Shown: piece after piece, positions 1 through 9,221 of the stretch | How positions within the stretch are numbered: position 1 is the stretch's first letter | Layout of the letters: every line of letters starts with the position of its first letter | Assembly: GCA_964584985.1 (NCBI GenBank) | Contig: CAZPBK010000001.1 | Span: 93,789 to 157,788 of the forward strand | Source: JABMRF01 sp964584985 | Lineage (GTDB): Bacteria > Patescibacteriota > Patescibacteriia > UBA11705 > JABHMO01 | Direction: 5' to 3' | Length of the DNA stretch: 64,000 nucleotides | Position numbers and translations under genes: made by a program | The notes under the pieces: generated by a model | Told to the model about the DNA's origin: nothing | Database searches by the model: none | The model's input: the letters and a program-made list of their open reading frames with translations, nothing else

Positions 1-37
1 ATTATTTATTTCCTTAACTGGAATTATAAAACTATAT

Positions 38-1342
38 TTAATCATGTTTTTTTCCTATACAATAATATTTAAAACCCAATTCATTCATTTTCTTGGGGTT
101 ATGAGCATTTCTGCCATCAATAAACACATTGCCCTTCATTGATTCTTTAATTCTTTTTAAATCAATTTGTTTGAATTCATCCCAATCAGTACATAAAATA
201 ATTGAATCAACATTTTTTGCTGCTTGATAGGGACATTCAAAATAATTTATATTCGGATAGTGTTTTTGAAAATTATTTAAGGCCGCTGGGTCAAATACAT
301 TTACTTTGATCTCATGATCCAAAAGATTTTGAACTAATTCCAGTGATGGAGCAAACCTTATGTCATCAGTATTTGGTTTAAAGGATACCCCCCAAATGGC
401 TACGGATAAATTATTAATTTCCTTATTATAAGCCTTTGATAGTTTTTGAAATAGTGCCTTTTTCATTTTATTATTCAATAATTCTACTTTTTCCAATATT
501 TCAAAATTTTCATTATTCTGTTTACCGATATGGATCAAGGCTTGAACATCTTTGGGAAAACAAGAACCTCCATAACCACAACCAGCATCTAAAAAGGCGT
601 TCCGACCAATTCTTTTATCAAGCTTCATTCCTTGAGAAACTTTGTTCACATCAGCCCCGGCCTTTTCACAGATATTGGCAATTGAATTAATAAAAGAAAT
701 GCTTGTAGCCAAAAAGGCGTTTGAAGCGTATTTTATCATTTCTGCACTTTTTAAATCAGTTGTAACAATCGGACAATTTAACGGCTGATATAATTTTTTC
801 ATTATACTCAACGCTTTATAGTCTTTACTATCACAACCGAGGACAACTCTATCGGAATTAAGAAAATCATCAACTGCAGTCCCTTCACGCAAAAATTCCG
901 GATTTGAAACAACATCAAAAGAACCATTATATTGTTCTTGTATTATTTGGGTTACTAAATCACCTGTACCGACCGGAACTGTACTTTTATTAACAATTAT
1001 TGTATATTTTTTTATATTTTGACCAATACTTTTGGCAACATCTTTGATAAACGAAAGATCGCACTCTCCGTTTTCTTTTGGCGGTGTACCAACGGCAATA
1101 AAAACCATATCCACCTCATCAAAAAATGTTTGAATATTATTTTCAAAAAACAGCCTCTTTTCTTTGATGTTTTTACAAACCATTTCCTCCAATCCCGGCT
1201 CATAAATGGGAATATTCCCCTTTTGCAATAAGGCAATTTTATTTTTGTCTACATCAATACAAGTTACATTATTGCCTAAATTCGCTAAGCATGTTCCAGT
1301 AACTAAGCCAACATAGCCTGTGCCAATTACAGCAATTTTCAT
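38..1342 (-). CDS. ugd: UDP-glucose 6-dehydrogenase
   Basis: This enzyme oxidises UDP-glucose to UDP-glucuronate with two NAD+ in the cytoplasm, feeding polysaccharide synthesis. The 434-residue length is normal for the UDP-glucose/GDP-mannose dehydrogenase family. The N-terminal Rossmann motif GTGYVG is at residues 7-12. The central STVPVGT stretch is near 120-126, and the catalytic-cysteine motif GYGGSCFPKD puts the nucleophile at Cys261. The C-terminal UDP-binding domain includes FKPNTDDIR. It lies 6 bases downstream of the UDP-xylose synthase gene, the next enzyme in the pathway, so the two are probably cotranscribed. The leader is A/T-rich with no Shine-Dalgarno. Confidence 0.95.
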   Translation of the reverse strand: MKIAVIGTGYVGLVTGTCLANLGNNVTCIDVDKNKIALLQKGNIPIYEPGLEEMVCKNIKEKRLFFENNIQTFFDEVDMVFIAVGTPPKENGECDLSFIKDVAKSIGQNIKKYTIIVNKSTVPVGTGDLVTQIIQEQYNGSFDVVSNPEFLREGTAVDDFLNSDRVVLGCDSKDYKALSIMKKLYQPLNCPIVTTDLKSAEMIKYASNAFLATSISFINSIANICEKAGADVNKVSQGMKLDKRIGRNAFLDAGCGYGGSCFPKDVQALIHIGKQNNENFEILEKVELLNNKMKKALFQKLSKAYNKEINNLSVAIWGVSFKPNTDDIRFAPSLELVQNLLDHEIKVNVFDPAALNNFQKHYPNINYFECPYQAAKNVDSIILCTDWDEFKQIDLKRIKESMKGNVFIDGRNAHNPKKMNELGFKYYCIGKKHD

Positions 1343-1348
1343 AAATTA

Positions 1349-2287
1349 TTATATTACTTTTCTGAAATATTTTATAGTTTTTTGTAAACCTTGTTCTAGT
1401 GCTATTCCCGGTTGCCAATTTAATTTTTCCTTAGCTAAGCCGATATCTGGCTTTCTTTGTTTGGGATCGTCCTTAGGCAATTCCTTATATATAATTTGGC
1501 TAGTGGAACCGGGAACTAAATCCAATATTTTCTCTGCCAATTGTTTAATAGTAAATTCATCGGGATTTCCCAGGTTAACAGGCCCAATAAAATTATTTTT
1601 ATTATTCATCATCAATAGCATACCATTTATTAAGTCATCCACATATTGGAACGCCCTGGTTTGTCCACCATCACCAAAAATTGTAATCGGTTGATTCTTT
1701 AATGCTTGAACGATAAAATTTGAAACAACTCGACCATCATTCGGATGCATATTAGGACCATAAGTATTAAAAATTCTAATAATACGAATATCAACTTTAT
1801 TTGAACGATGGTAATCCATAAACAAACATTCAGCTGCTCTTTTTCCTTCATCATAGCAGGAACGAATTCCAATAGGGTTTACATTTCCCCAATATATTTC
1901 TGATTGAGGATGAACATCAGGATCGCCATATACCTCCGATGTTGATGCTTGCAGAATTTTTGCTTTTACCCTTTTAGCTAAATCCAACATGTTAATGGCA
2001 CCAGATACTGATGTTTTAATTGTTTTGATTGGATTATACTGGTAATGCACCGGGGAAGCCGGACAGGCTAGGTTATAAATTTGATCGACTTCTAATATTA
2101 TAGGTTCGACAATATCGTGTCTTATAAATTCAAAATTTCTATTATTTAATAAGTCTTTTATATTATCTTTTGTTCCCGTAAAACAATTATCAAGGCAAAT
2201 GACTTTATTTTTCTGTTCTAATAATTTTTTACATAAATGTGAACCTATAAAACCCGCGCCTCCTGTTACTAAAATGGTTTTGTTCAT
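1349..2287 (-). CDS. uxs: UDP-glucuronate decarboxylase (UDP-xylose synthase), SDR family
   Basis: This is an extended short-chain dehydrogenase that probably decarboxylates UDP-glucuronate to UDP-xylose. The NAD-binding GGAGFIGSH is at residues 9-17. The catalytic Tyr145 and Lys149 lie in SCYDEGKRAAE. The stretch NTYGPNMHPNDGRVVSNF is typical of UXS rather than GalE. It overlaps the start of the preceding GT2 gene's stop by 4 bases and sits directly upstream of ugd, which supplies its substrate. That pairing supports UXS over dTDP-glucose dehydratase. Related epimerases cannot be fully excluded. Confidence 0.85.
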   Translation of the reverse strand: MNKTILVTGGAGFIGSHLCKKLLEQKNKVICLDNCFTGTKDNIKDLLNNRNFEFIRHDIVEPIILEVDQIYNLACPASPVHYQYNPIKTIKTSVSGAINMLDLAKRVKAKILQASTSEVYGDPDVHPQSEIYWGNVNPIGIRSCYDEGKRAAECLFMDYHRSNKVDIRIIRIFNTYGPNMHPNDGRVVSNFIVQALKNQPITIFGDGGQTRAFQYVDDLINGMLLMMNNKNNFIGPVNLGNPDEFTIKQLAEKILDLVPGSTSQIIYKELPKDDPKQRKPDIGLAKEKLNWQPGIALEQGLQKTIKYFRKVI

Positions 2288-3210
2288 AGATTTTTTGATC
2301 TTTCTTTAATTATATACATTGGTCGATTTATTACTTCTCTTTGGATGTTCCCTATATATAAGGCTATTAAACCGAGACAACTCAAAACTATACCAATAAA
2401 AAATATTATTAAAACAGCTAGTTGAGCCGGTCCGGAAAAGTTAAAAGACCACGCAGGATAGAGATATTGTGTTACCAGCATGAATAAACCAATCGTCCCG
2501 GAAATTAAAATTATAAAAATACCTAAATACCCCGCTAACTTAAGTGGCAATAAGCTATTAGAAACAAATGAAGACAAGGCCAGTTTAGCTAGCTTTAAAT
2601 AGCTATAACCTGGTTGTCCGCTTTTTCTTGGTCGAGCTTGAAAATTAACATAAGCCTTATTAAAACCAATCCAATTCAGTAATCCTCGAGTAATTCTTTG
2701 CTTTTCAGTTAACTTGTTGAATTCTTTAATAATTTTTTTGTCTATTAAACGAAAATCAGTTGAGTGGGGTTTTATTTTTGTCTCACTGATTAAATTTATA
2801 AGTTTATAATAAAATATTGCTCCCAATTTCCTTATTAAGCTTTCTCCAACATTAGCATCTCGAACTCCAATAACCATATCATTTCCTTGTTCCCATTTAT
2901 CGATGAATTTATTTATTGTTTCCGGCGGATGTTGAAGATCCGCATCTATAATAACGGCCGCTTGTCCGTTGACATGATGCAATCCCGCACTAGTGGCGAT
3001 TTCTTTACCAAAATTTCTAGAAAAAGAAATATAATTAACATTTACATCTTTCTTTGCCAATTCTTTTATAGTGGTTAAACTCGTATCCGTACTTCCGTCG
3101 TCAACAAAAATGAACTCAAAGTTTTTATTCAATTCTTTTAATTCGTTGTATAATTCTCTTATTGTTTCCTGTTCATTATAGACAGGAATAACTATTGAAA
3201 TTCTAAACAT
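2284..3210 (-). CDS. Family 2 glycosyltransferase, polyprenyl-phosphate type (DPM1/GtrB-like)
   Basis: This enzyme probably moves a sugar from a nucleotide donor to undecaprenyl phosphate. The GT-A domain begins at once with ISIVIPVYNEQE and carries FVDDGSTD and the metal-binding IIDADLQHPPE. Two membrane helices near the C-terminus match the GtrB type. The frame opens upstream with a TTG at 3240. I chose the ATG at 3210 because it overlaps the upstream stop as ATGTTTAG, a typical coupled junction, and the family begins at this methionine. It sits between the sulfotransferase and uxs genes, so it may load UDP-xylose or glucuronate onto the lipid carrier; that substrate is inference. Confidence 0.88.
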   Translation of the reverse strand: MFRISIVIPVYNEQETIRELYNELKELNKNFEFIFVDDGSTDTSLTTIKELAKKDVNVNYISFSRNFGKEIATSAGLHHVNGQAAVIIDADLQHPPETINKFIDKWEQGNDMVIGVRDANVGESLIRKLGAIFYYKLINLISETKIKPHSTDFRLIDKKIIKEFNKLTEKQRITRGLLNWIGFNKAYVNFQARPRKSGQPGYSYLKLAKLALSSFVSNSLLPLKLAGYLGIFIILISGTIGLFMLVTQYLYPAWSFNFSGPAQLAVLIIFFIGIVLSCLGLIALYIGNIQREVINRPMYIIKERSKNL

Positions 3211-3781
3211 TTTTTTTATTTCTATATAAATTTGGATCAATTACCTCCTTCATTTTGTTGGAGTTAAGAAAAACATCAAGAAAGCTGATAATTTTATTGA
3301 TATTTTCATCGGCATTAACAAAAAAATCATTGTATGAAACGCTTAAGACATCAAAATTATCTTTTTTGTTCAACCAAGCCTTAACTTCTTCTAAATGCTT
3401 TTCATACAAGGTTTTTATTTCCTTATCAGAAATGCTACTTTCTTTTTTTCTATGAGCCAACATCTTATTTTGAGATCTTATTATTTCCTCCAAATCTCTT
3501 TCCATGAATATAACTTTATATCTGTAATTTTTGGGTAAATCATAAAGTAACATTGAAATTATTTTCACAACCCTTCCCTTGGCTCGCTTCAACCATAATG
3601 AATCCTTTTTTGTTTTTTTTACTTTTTCAAACTCATAATACCCTTTTGGATTGTCTTTATCAGGTTTTCTAATATTGTCAACCAAAGATTTCAAACCTCC
3701 AGCTTCCAACATGTTCATCATCAAAGAGGTTCCGGACCTAGGTAGGCCGGAAACTATAATTATCGGATTTTCATTTGACAT
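3203..3781 (-). CDS. PAPS-dependent sulfotransferase family protein
   Basis: This 192-residue protein has the sulfotransferase fold signature. The 5'-phosphosulfate-binding loop GLPRSGTSLMM is near residues 12-22. A later MERDLEEIIRSQNK segment supplies the Arg and Ser expected of the 3'-phosphate-binding motif. The family transfers sulfate from PAPS to a carbohydrate or other hydroxyl. It is shorter than most carbohydrate sulfotransferases, so it is a minimal domain. The neighbours are telling: a flippase is upstream, a glycosyltransferase downstream, and CysQ, CysNC and CysD are within 6 kb. The acceptor is unknown; an exported glycan is inferred. A Stf0-type or general P-loop kinase function is less likely. 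Confidence 0.75.
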   Translation of the reverse strand: MSNENPIIIVSGLPRSGTSLMMNMLEAGGLKSLVDNIRKPDKDNPKGYYEFEKVKKTKKDSLWLKRAKGRVVKIISMLLYDLPKNYRYKVIFMERDLEEIIRSQNKMLAHRKKESSISDKEIKTLYEKHLEEVKAWLNKKDNFDVLSVSYNDFFVNADENINKIISFLDVFLNSNKMKEVIDPNLYRNKKNV

Positions 3782-5058
3782 ATATTTTTGTTAGTAATGA
3801 AAAAATGTAAAATAAGCAACAAAAGAGAAAAGACCACAGAAATCAAATATACATTCAAAATTTGTGAAATATTGTCATGGAAGTTTAATAATAACAACAC
3901 TTCCAATACTACGGAACCGACCAAAACATATGTAAAATTTGTTTTTCTTATAGATAGAGCAAATAAAGAAATTAAATTAATAATAGAATAAACTGTAAAT
4001 ACTACAGCAATCTTCCATAGTAATGGTTGAATGGAAATATATTCCGCTCCCAAAATCAAATTAATAATCCTATCTGGGAACAAAAAATAAACAAGAGTAA
4101 TAACTCCGGAAACAAAAGAGACTACAAGTAGGGCGATCTTGAAGACTTTAAGATTACTGATTCTCATAATTTTATTTTTTGCAGCGATGGGAAACAAAAC
4201 CACTGGGACTGAACTGGTGGCAAAAAATATTATTTTCCCAAATAAAACTAAACCGGCATATAAACCTGCATTCTTTTGATCTAAAAAATGTTTGGCGAAC
4301 AAAACATCAATGTTATATATAAAAACCAAACATAACGATACAATAAAGACCGGCTTCATATATGAAAATAAGCTTTTCCAATCAATATTTGTTTCTTCAT
4401 TCTTTAAGACATCGCGCCGAGAAAACCAAGCATAGACCATTATTATAAATATCACAGAGGCAAGAGGGATTGCAATCATTGCCCCCAATATGCCTAAACC
4501 TATTTTGACCAAAAAAACACCTATTAACAACTTTGAAAAGACCATGACTATTTGACTGAAAGATAATCTGACAAACTGTTGCAACCCTCTCATGAAACCC
4601 AATCCAACGGGCACCAGAAATGAGAACAAAAAATAACCGGACAAAACAATTAAGGGGGCTATTGAATCCAAGTTTAGCAATTTTTTTACTTGGCTGGAAA
4701 ACAATAAAAATACAATTGATAAAAAAACTCCATAAAACGAAGCCTTTTTTATAATTTGTTTTAAAAAACTAAAAATCTTGTTTTTCTGATTTTTTCCTGT
4801 TAAATCAGCAACTGTCTTTGAAACAACATGATTTATTGTTTGTGTAGGTACTGCTAAAATGAGAGTGATTGATAACAAGGCAGCCAAAAGTCCGAAATCC
4901 TCAGGGCCCAACATCCGACCCATAATTATTTGAAATAAATAATTACCAAAGCCTACAATTAAAGACCCCACAAAAACCATTAAGCTTCCGCTAAGTAACT
5001 TATTTTTTTTTATACTGGAGAGGCTTAATTCTCTAAATGAAAAATGCCGGTTACTCAT
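3760..5058 (-). CDS. Oligosaccharide flippase (Wzx/MOP superfamily)
   Basis: This is a polytopic membrane protein of 432 residues with about 12 hydrophobic segments. The N-terminal stretch includes GNYLFQIIMGRMLGPEDFG, typical of polysaccharide-exporter and Wzx-type flippases. Such proteins move lipid-linked sugar units across the cytoplasmic membrane. The 3' end overlaps the sulfotransferase gene by 22 bases, and cysQ is one base upstream, so it belongs to the same polysaccharide and sulfation operon. No polymerase is visible beside it. Confidence 0.85.
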   Translation of the reverse strand: MSNRHFSFRELSLSSIKKNKLLSGSLMVFVGSLIVGFGNYLFQIIMGRMLGPEDFGLLAALLSITLILAVPTQTINHVVSKTVADLTGKNQKNKIFSFLKQIIKKASFYGVFLSIVFLLFSSQVKKLLNLDSIAPLIVLSGYFLFSFLVPVGLGFMRGLQQFVRLSFSQIVMVFSKLLIGVFLVKIGLGILGAMIAIPLASVIFIIMVYAWFSRRDVLKNEETNIDWKSLFSYMKPVFIVSLCLVFIYNIDVLFAKHFLDQKNAGLYAGLVLFGKIIFFATSSVPVVLFPIAAKNKIMRISNLKVFKIALLVVSFVSGVITLVYFLFPDRIINLILGAEYISIQPLLWKIAVVFTVYSIINLISLFALSIRKTNFTYVLVGSVVLEVLLLLNFHDNISQILNVYLISVVFSLLLLILHFFITNKNICQMKIR

Positions 5059-5059
5059 A

Positions 5060-5848
5060 CTAAATCTTAGCTAATTCTTTAATAACATTATAATGGATTT
5101 TCCCATTACTAACAACAAAACCGTTATAATTCATGGGATCTCTTTTATTGTAAACAATGTTATCACCAAACATATCCGTAAAAACACCACCCGCCTCTTT
5201 AACAATAATATCAGAGGCGCAAACATCCCATTCACCGGTTTTATCACTGGTATTTAGATATAAATCACCGAATTGGTCGGCTATTTTAGCGGATTTAAGT
5301 CCGGCACTACCGCAAGTTTGCATTTTATCTATACTTAACTTTTTAGCCAGATTCATTTCCCTATCCAAAAGATGATTGCGACTACGCAATAAAATGATTT
5401 CCGAATAATCTTTTTTATCGGAAACTTGTAATTTAACGGTTTGACCGCGATGCTCCATATAAGCTCCTTGGCCGGCTGACGCCCAAAAAAGTTTATCCTC
5501 GGCCGGCTGATAAACCGCCCCCAAAACCGGACGACCATTTTGACTTAAACCGATCATAATGGAAAATTCGCCGGTCTGCTGAATAAAATCCTTGGTTCCG
5601 TCCAAAGGATCAATTATCCAAACCTTTTCCTGATACAACCGCTTATTTTCTTTATCGGTTTCCTCGGACAAAATACCGTAATTCAATTGTTTTAGTTTTT
5701 GCAAAATAACCTTTTCCGAAGCTAAATCAGCTTGAGTAACCGGACTGTCCCCGCCTTTATCCCGGATATTTAAATCTTGACCGTAAAATTCCATAACTTT
5801 TTTTCCGGCTTGTTTTATGGTACTCTTCAATATACTTAATTCCGACAT
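5060..5848 (-). CDS. cysQ: 3'(2'),5'-bisphosphate nucleotidase CysQ
   Basis: This is an inositol-monophosphatase-fold phosphatase that hydrolyses PAP, the by-product of sulfotransferases, to AMP. Metal-binding motifs are visible: SEE at 61-63, DPLDGTKDF at 80-88, and a C-terminal WDVCASDIIVKEAGG. The 262-residue length fits CysQ. Inositol monophosphatases share these motifs, but the adjacent sulfotransferase and PAPS-forming genes favour PAP as substrate. It is packed against the flippase gene. Its upstream boundary is a divergent promoter for the HIT-like gene. Confidence 0.85.
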   Translation of the reverse strand: MSELSILKSTIKQAGKKVMEFYGQDLNIRDKGGDSPVTQADLASEKVILQKLKQLNYGILSEETDKENKRLYQEKVWIIDPLDGTKDFIQQTGEFSIMIGLSQNGRPVLGAVYQPAEDKLFWASAGQGAYMEHRGQTVKLQVSDKKDYSEIILLRSRNHLLDREMNLAKKLSIDKMQTCGSAGLKSAKIADQFGDLYLNTSDKTGEWDVCASDIIVKEAGGVFTDMFGDNIVYNKRDPMNYNGFVVSNGKIHYNVIKELAKI

Positions 5849-5864
5849 ATTGATCTACTATTAG

Positions 5865-5892
5865 TTGACAGATGTCTTTATTATGTTAATAT
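5865..5892 (+). promoter_or_regulatory. Sigma-70-type promoter of the HIT-like gene
   Basis: TTGACA at 5865-5870 and TAATAT at 5887-5892 are separated by 16 bases. A GGAGG ribosome-binding site follows just before the start codon at 5932. Confidence 0.65.
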
Positions 5893-5931
5893 TTCTAGAA
5901 CAGGTTATTTTAAAAATCCACAGGAGGAAAA

Positions 5932-6354
5932 ATGAAAAACATTTTGAACAACGGAAGGTTAAGGTGTTCGGGAAGATCATGGCAATTAGTTGAAAGCGAC
6001 AAGTCCTGTATTCCTGGCGGTAAAAAAAACGGTGATCATTTGATTATTCTTTTTTCAGACAAAAATAGATATTGTAGTCGCGAAGAACTGGGAGAACTCT
6101 ATGTAATAGCCGAACAACTGGCTACGGAATACGCACATCAGATCAATCTTTACCGTATTGTTAAAAACGGCAAAGGCCTGCAATTTCGTAAAGGCTTTCA
6201 TCTTCATCTCATCCTTCCGAAAAAAAGAAATTTCATTGCTCGTTGTGTTGAACCAAGCGTTTCTATGATAAAACTGAGAAAATGGCAAGGTGAGAAGGTC
6301 TTTAAGTATGTTTTGAACAAATTACTGACCAGAGGACAACAGCAAAAAAGATAA
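5932..6354 (+). CDS. HIT-like protein with a degenerate histidine triad
   Basis: I do not recognise this 140-residue protein with certainty. The segment YRIVKNGKG ... GFHLHLILPKK (residues about 74-97) resembles the active-site strand of HIT nucleotide hydrolases, where the motif is H-x-H-x-H. Here His90 and His92 are kept, but the third position is Ile94. The nucleophile-equivalent His92 is therefore present and the triad incomplete. The C-terminus is basic. It is a plus-strand singleton between minus-strand operons with a strong AGGAGG site, a consensus promoter and its own terminator. A nucleotidyl hydrolase or transferase role is only a guess. Confidence 0.6.
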   Translation: MKNILNNGRLRCSGRSWQLVESDKSCIPGGKKNGDHLIILFSDKNRYCSREELGELYVIAEQLATEYAHQINLYRIVKNGKGLQFRKGFHLHLILPKKRNFIARCVEPSVSMIKLRKWQGEKVFKYVLNKLLTRGQQQKR

Positions 6355-6385
6355 TATCTCCATCCCTTCAAAAACTTCCAACCTC

Positions 6386-6412
6386 AAAAAGGTGAGTCAC
6401 ACTCGCCTTTTT
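6386..6412. terminator. Bidirectional Rho-independent terminator
   Basis: An 11-bp stem (AAAAAGGTGAG / CTCGCCTTTTT, one G-U pair) with loop TCACA ends in a T run. It lies between the convergent HIT-like gene and cysNC and can serve both. Confidence 0.8.
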
Positions 6413-8222
6413 ATTTTTGTAAAAACTTATTTTTATACAAATAATCAATAATCTGCTCCACACATTCATCAACTGTATTTTCATGAGTTTGACAACAAAT
6501 ATGAGGATTGTCCGGTGCTTCATATGGAGCGGAAATACCGGTAAAATTATCAATTTCACCATTAAGAGCTTTTTTATACAAACCTTTGACATCCCGTTTA
6601 ATACAAATATCCAAAGGGGCGTCAACAAAAACCTCCAAAAATTTATCAGTATGAAAAGAGGCTGTTTTCCTATGCTCTTTATAAGGTGAAATAAAAGTGG
6701 CCAAAACCAAAACATCGTGTTTGCTAAGCAAGCCGGCCACATAAGAAACTCGTTCAATATTTTTATCGCGATCCTCTTTGGAAAATCCCAAATCTCTGGT
6801 TAAAGCCTGTCGCACAATGTCACCGTCCAATCGCTCGCAACGAACCCCCATGTTTTTCAAAACCACATATAATTTATCAGCAATAGTACTTTTGCCCGAT
6901 CCGGAAAGTCCGGTAAACCACATCACACCTCCTTTATTGTCTTTTACCCGGTGAATATAACCACCGGTTTCAGCATTTTTTACTTTTTTATTTATTATAC
7001 CCGCACCCACGGTATTTTTACTTATTGGATCAATAATAATAAAATTTCCGGTATGACGATTTTTTTGGTATGGATCAAAAGACAATGAATCCTGTGTGCG
7101 AATGTAAACTCGCCCCATTTCATTTAAATAAAGTTTTGATTTTTCCTCACGATGCAAATCATCCATGTTTATTCTGTATCTTAATCTTTCCACAAAACCA
7201 TTGCTCGTTCTGCTGGTGTGCTTGATAATATAATTTTTATTTTCTGCCAAAGGCTCATCGCTCATCCAACAAACAGTGGCCTCAAAATTATCTGAAACCT
7301 CAGACATATTTTGTTCTTTAACTATCATATCTCCTCGACTAATATCCAGTTCGTCCTCCAAAGAAAGCAAAGCGGACAAAGGATTAAAAGCATAATCTTG
7401 TCTGGAACCGTTAACATAAATCTCCTTTATTGAAGATTTATTATTGGCCGGTAAGATTCTGACTCGATCACCGCGCCGAATAATTCCACCCTCAATTTTT
7501 CCGGTATAACCACGGAAATCTTGATTCGGACGGACAACACTCTGCACCGGGAAACGAAAATCAATCAAATTTCTATCAGCGGTTATTTGAATATTTTCCA
7601 AATAATCCAAAATTGTTCGTCCGTTATACCAAGGCATATTATGACCACGATCCACCACCATATCTCCTTTAAGCGCGGAAACCGGTGTAAATTGTAAATC
7701 TTTTATATTTAGTTTGGAACAAAAATCAGAAAAATCTTGTTTAATTTTATTAAAAATCTTTTGATCATAATCCACTAAATCCATTTTATTGACTACAACC
7801 AAAACATGCGGAATACCCAAAAGAGCGGCTATGAATAAATGTCTTTTAGATTGAATAAGTAAGCCTTTTCTGGCATCACACAAAATCAAAGCCAAATTTG
7901 AGTTAGAAGCCCCGGTCATCATGTTTCTGGTATATTGTTCATGCCCCGGTACATCGGCAATAATAAAACGCCGTTTGGGAGTGGAAAAATAACGATAAGC
8001 CACATCAATGGTTATCCCTTGTTCCCTTTCCGCTTTTAAGCCGTCCAAAAGAAAAGCCAAATCAACTTCCTTGCCCACTTTATCACAAGTTTTTTTTACT
8101 GATAAATACTGATCCTCAAAAATAGAATGACAATCATGAAGCATTCTTCCAATCAGGGTTGATTTTCCGTCATCCACGCTCCCGGCGGTGCTTATTCTCA
8201 AAAGTTCAATATCATTTTGCAT
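6411..8222 (-). CDS. cysNC: Bifunctional sulfate adenylyltransferase subunit 1 / APS kinase (CysN-CysC fusion)
   Basis: This 603-residue fusion couples the GTPase subunit of ATP sulfurylase to APS kinase, producing PAPS. The CysN part has P-loop GSVDDGKST (14-22), DVPGHEQY and NKMD, followed by EF-Tu-like beta-barrel domains. From about residue 428 the CysC domain has its own P-loop GLSGSGKST, then LDGDIVRQ and the family stretch NFTGISAPYEAP. The order is the same as in NodQ. It is 15 bases downstream of cysD, its partner subunit. Because it includes the kinase, the output is PAPS rather than only APS, which suits the sulfotransferase nearby. Confidence 0.95.
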   Translation of the reverse strand: MQNDIELLRISTAGSVDDGKSTLIGRMLHDCHSIFEDQYLSVKKTCDKVGKEVDLAFLLDGLKAEREQGITIDVAYRYFSTPKRRFIIADVPGHEQYTRNMMTGASNSNLALILCDARKGLLIQSKRHLFIAALLGIPHVLVVVNKMDLVDYDQKIFNKIKQDFSDFCSKLNIKDLQFTPVSALKGDMVVDRGHNMPWYNGRTILDYLENIQITADRNLIDFRFPVQSVVRPNQDFRGYTGKIEGGIIRRGDRVRILPANNKSSIKEIYVNGSRQDYAFNPLSALLSLEDELDISRGDMIVKEQNMSEVSDNFEATVCWMSDEPLAENKNYIIKHTSRTSNGFVERLRYRINMDDLHREEKSKLYLNEMGRVYIRTQDSLSFDPYQKNRHTGNFIIIDPISKNTVGAGIINKKVKNAETGGYIHRVKDNKGGVMWFTGLSGSGKSTIADKLYVVLKNMGVRCERLDGDIVRQALTRDLGFSKEDRDKNIERVSYVAGLLSKHDVLVLATFISPYKEHRKTASFHTDKFLEVFVDAPLDICIKRDVKGLYKKALNGEIDNFTGISAPYEAPDNPHICCQTHENTVDECVEQIIDYLYKNKFLQK

Positions 8223-8237
8223 ATTTAAAAATCATTT

Positions 8238-9140
8238 TTAAAAATAACCGGATTGTTTTTTATCCTCCATGGAACTATCACCACTATGATCAATTATTCT
8301 ATTTTCCCTCTCGGATTTTTTAGCCAATAAAACTTCTTTTAAAATATCTTCCACCGTGGAGGCCGAAGATTCAACCGCTCCGGTACAAGGCACACAGCCA
8401 AGGGATCTGAATCGGCACATTACTTCTCCCACTTTTTCATCTTTCTTTACCCTAGTGGATTCTTCCACCGGCACCAAAAGTCCATTTCTTCTAACCACCT
8501 TTCTTTTTTTGGCAAAATAAAGTGGTACTATTTCAATATTTTCTTCTTTAATATAATTCCAAACATCCGACTCGGTCCAATTGGAAAGAGGAAAAACACG
8601 CATGGTTTCTTGTTTATTTAAATGCGAATTAAAATTATGCCAAAGTTCGGGGCGCTGATTTTTAGGATCCCACTTGCCCATCGAATTACGATGGGAATAA
8701 ACTCGCTCTTTGGCTCTGGATTTTTCTTCATCTCGCCGAGCACCGCCTATGGCCGCATCAAATCCATGCTTTTTTATAGAGTCAAGCAAAGCTTGAGTTT
8801 TTAAATAACTACAACAAGTATCTACGCCGTGAATAGCCGGATGCAGACCTTGTTTGAATTTTTCATGCTGTTCCACAATTAATTTTACGCCTACCTTTTT
8901 AGTATAATAATCTCTAAAGTCAGTCATTTGTTTTGGTTTGTAGCCGGTATCAATATGCATTAAAGGAAAAGGCACTTTTCCCGGATAAAAAGCTTTGCGC
9001 GCCAAATGCAATAGACAAGAAGAATCCTTGCCAACGGAATACAGCATTACCGGATTTTTAAACTCCGCCGCCACTTCCCTAATTATGTAAATCGCCTCAG
9101 ACTCTAACTCCTTTATATGCGACAATTTATAATTTTCCAT
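8238..9140 (-). CDS. cysD: Sulfate adenylyltransferase subunit 2 CysD
   Basis: This is the catalytic ATP-pyrophosphatase subunit that adenylylates sulfate to APS. The PP-loop SVGKDSS is near residues 36-42. Family hallmarks include the GGARRDEEKSRAKER stretch, and the 300-residue length is standard. It is the first gene of a cysD-cysNC pair. Phosphoadenylyl-sulfate reductase shares the fold, but the downstream CysN partner and the GGARRDEEKSRA signature identify CysD. Confidence 0.95.
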   Translation of the reverse strand: MENYKLSHIKELESEAIYIIREVAAEFKNPVMLYSVGKDSSCLLHLARKAFYPGKVPFPLMHIDTGYKPKQMTDFRDYYTKKVGVKLIVEQHEKFKQGLHPAIHGVDTCCSYLKTQALLDSIKKHGFDAAIGGARRDEEKSRAKERVYSHRNSMGKWDPKNQRPELWHNFNSHLNKQETMRVFPLSNWTESDVWNYIKEENIEIVPLYFAKKRKVVRRNGLLVPVEESTRVKKDEKVGEVMCRFRSLGCVPCTGAVESSASTVEDILKEVLLAKKSERENRIIDHSGDSSMEDKKQSGYF

Positions 9141-9221
9141 AGTTTTAAATTATTCTTCCAATCACTATATTCTTTATACATATATTCTCATATTACCAAT
9201 TTCCAAACTTATTGTAAAAAC

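Noticed and set aside
6368..6757. 129-codon minus-strand frame in the end of cysNC
   Set aside because: It is an out-of-frame shadow of the APS-kinase domain with no family features.
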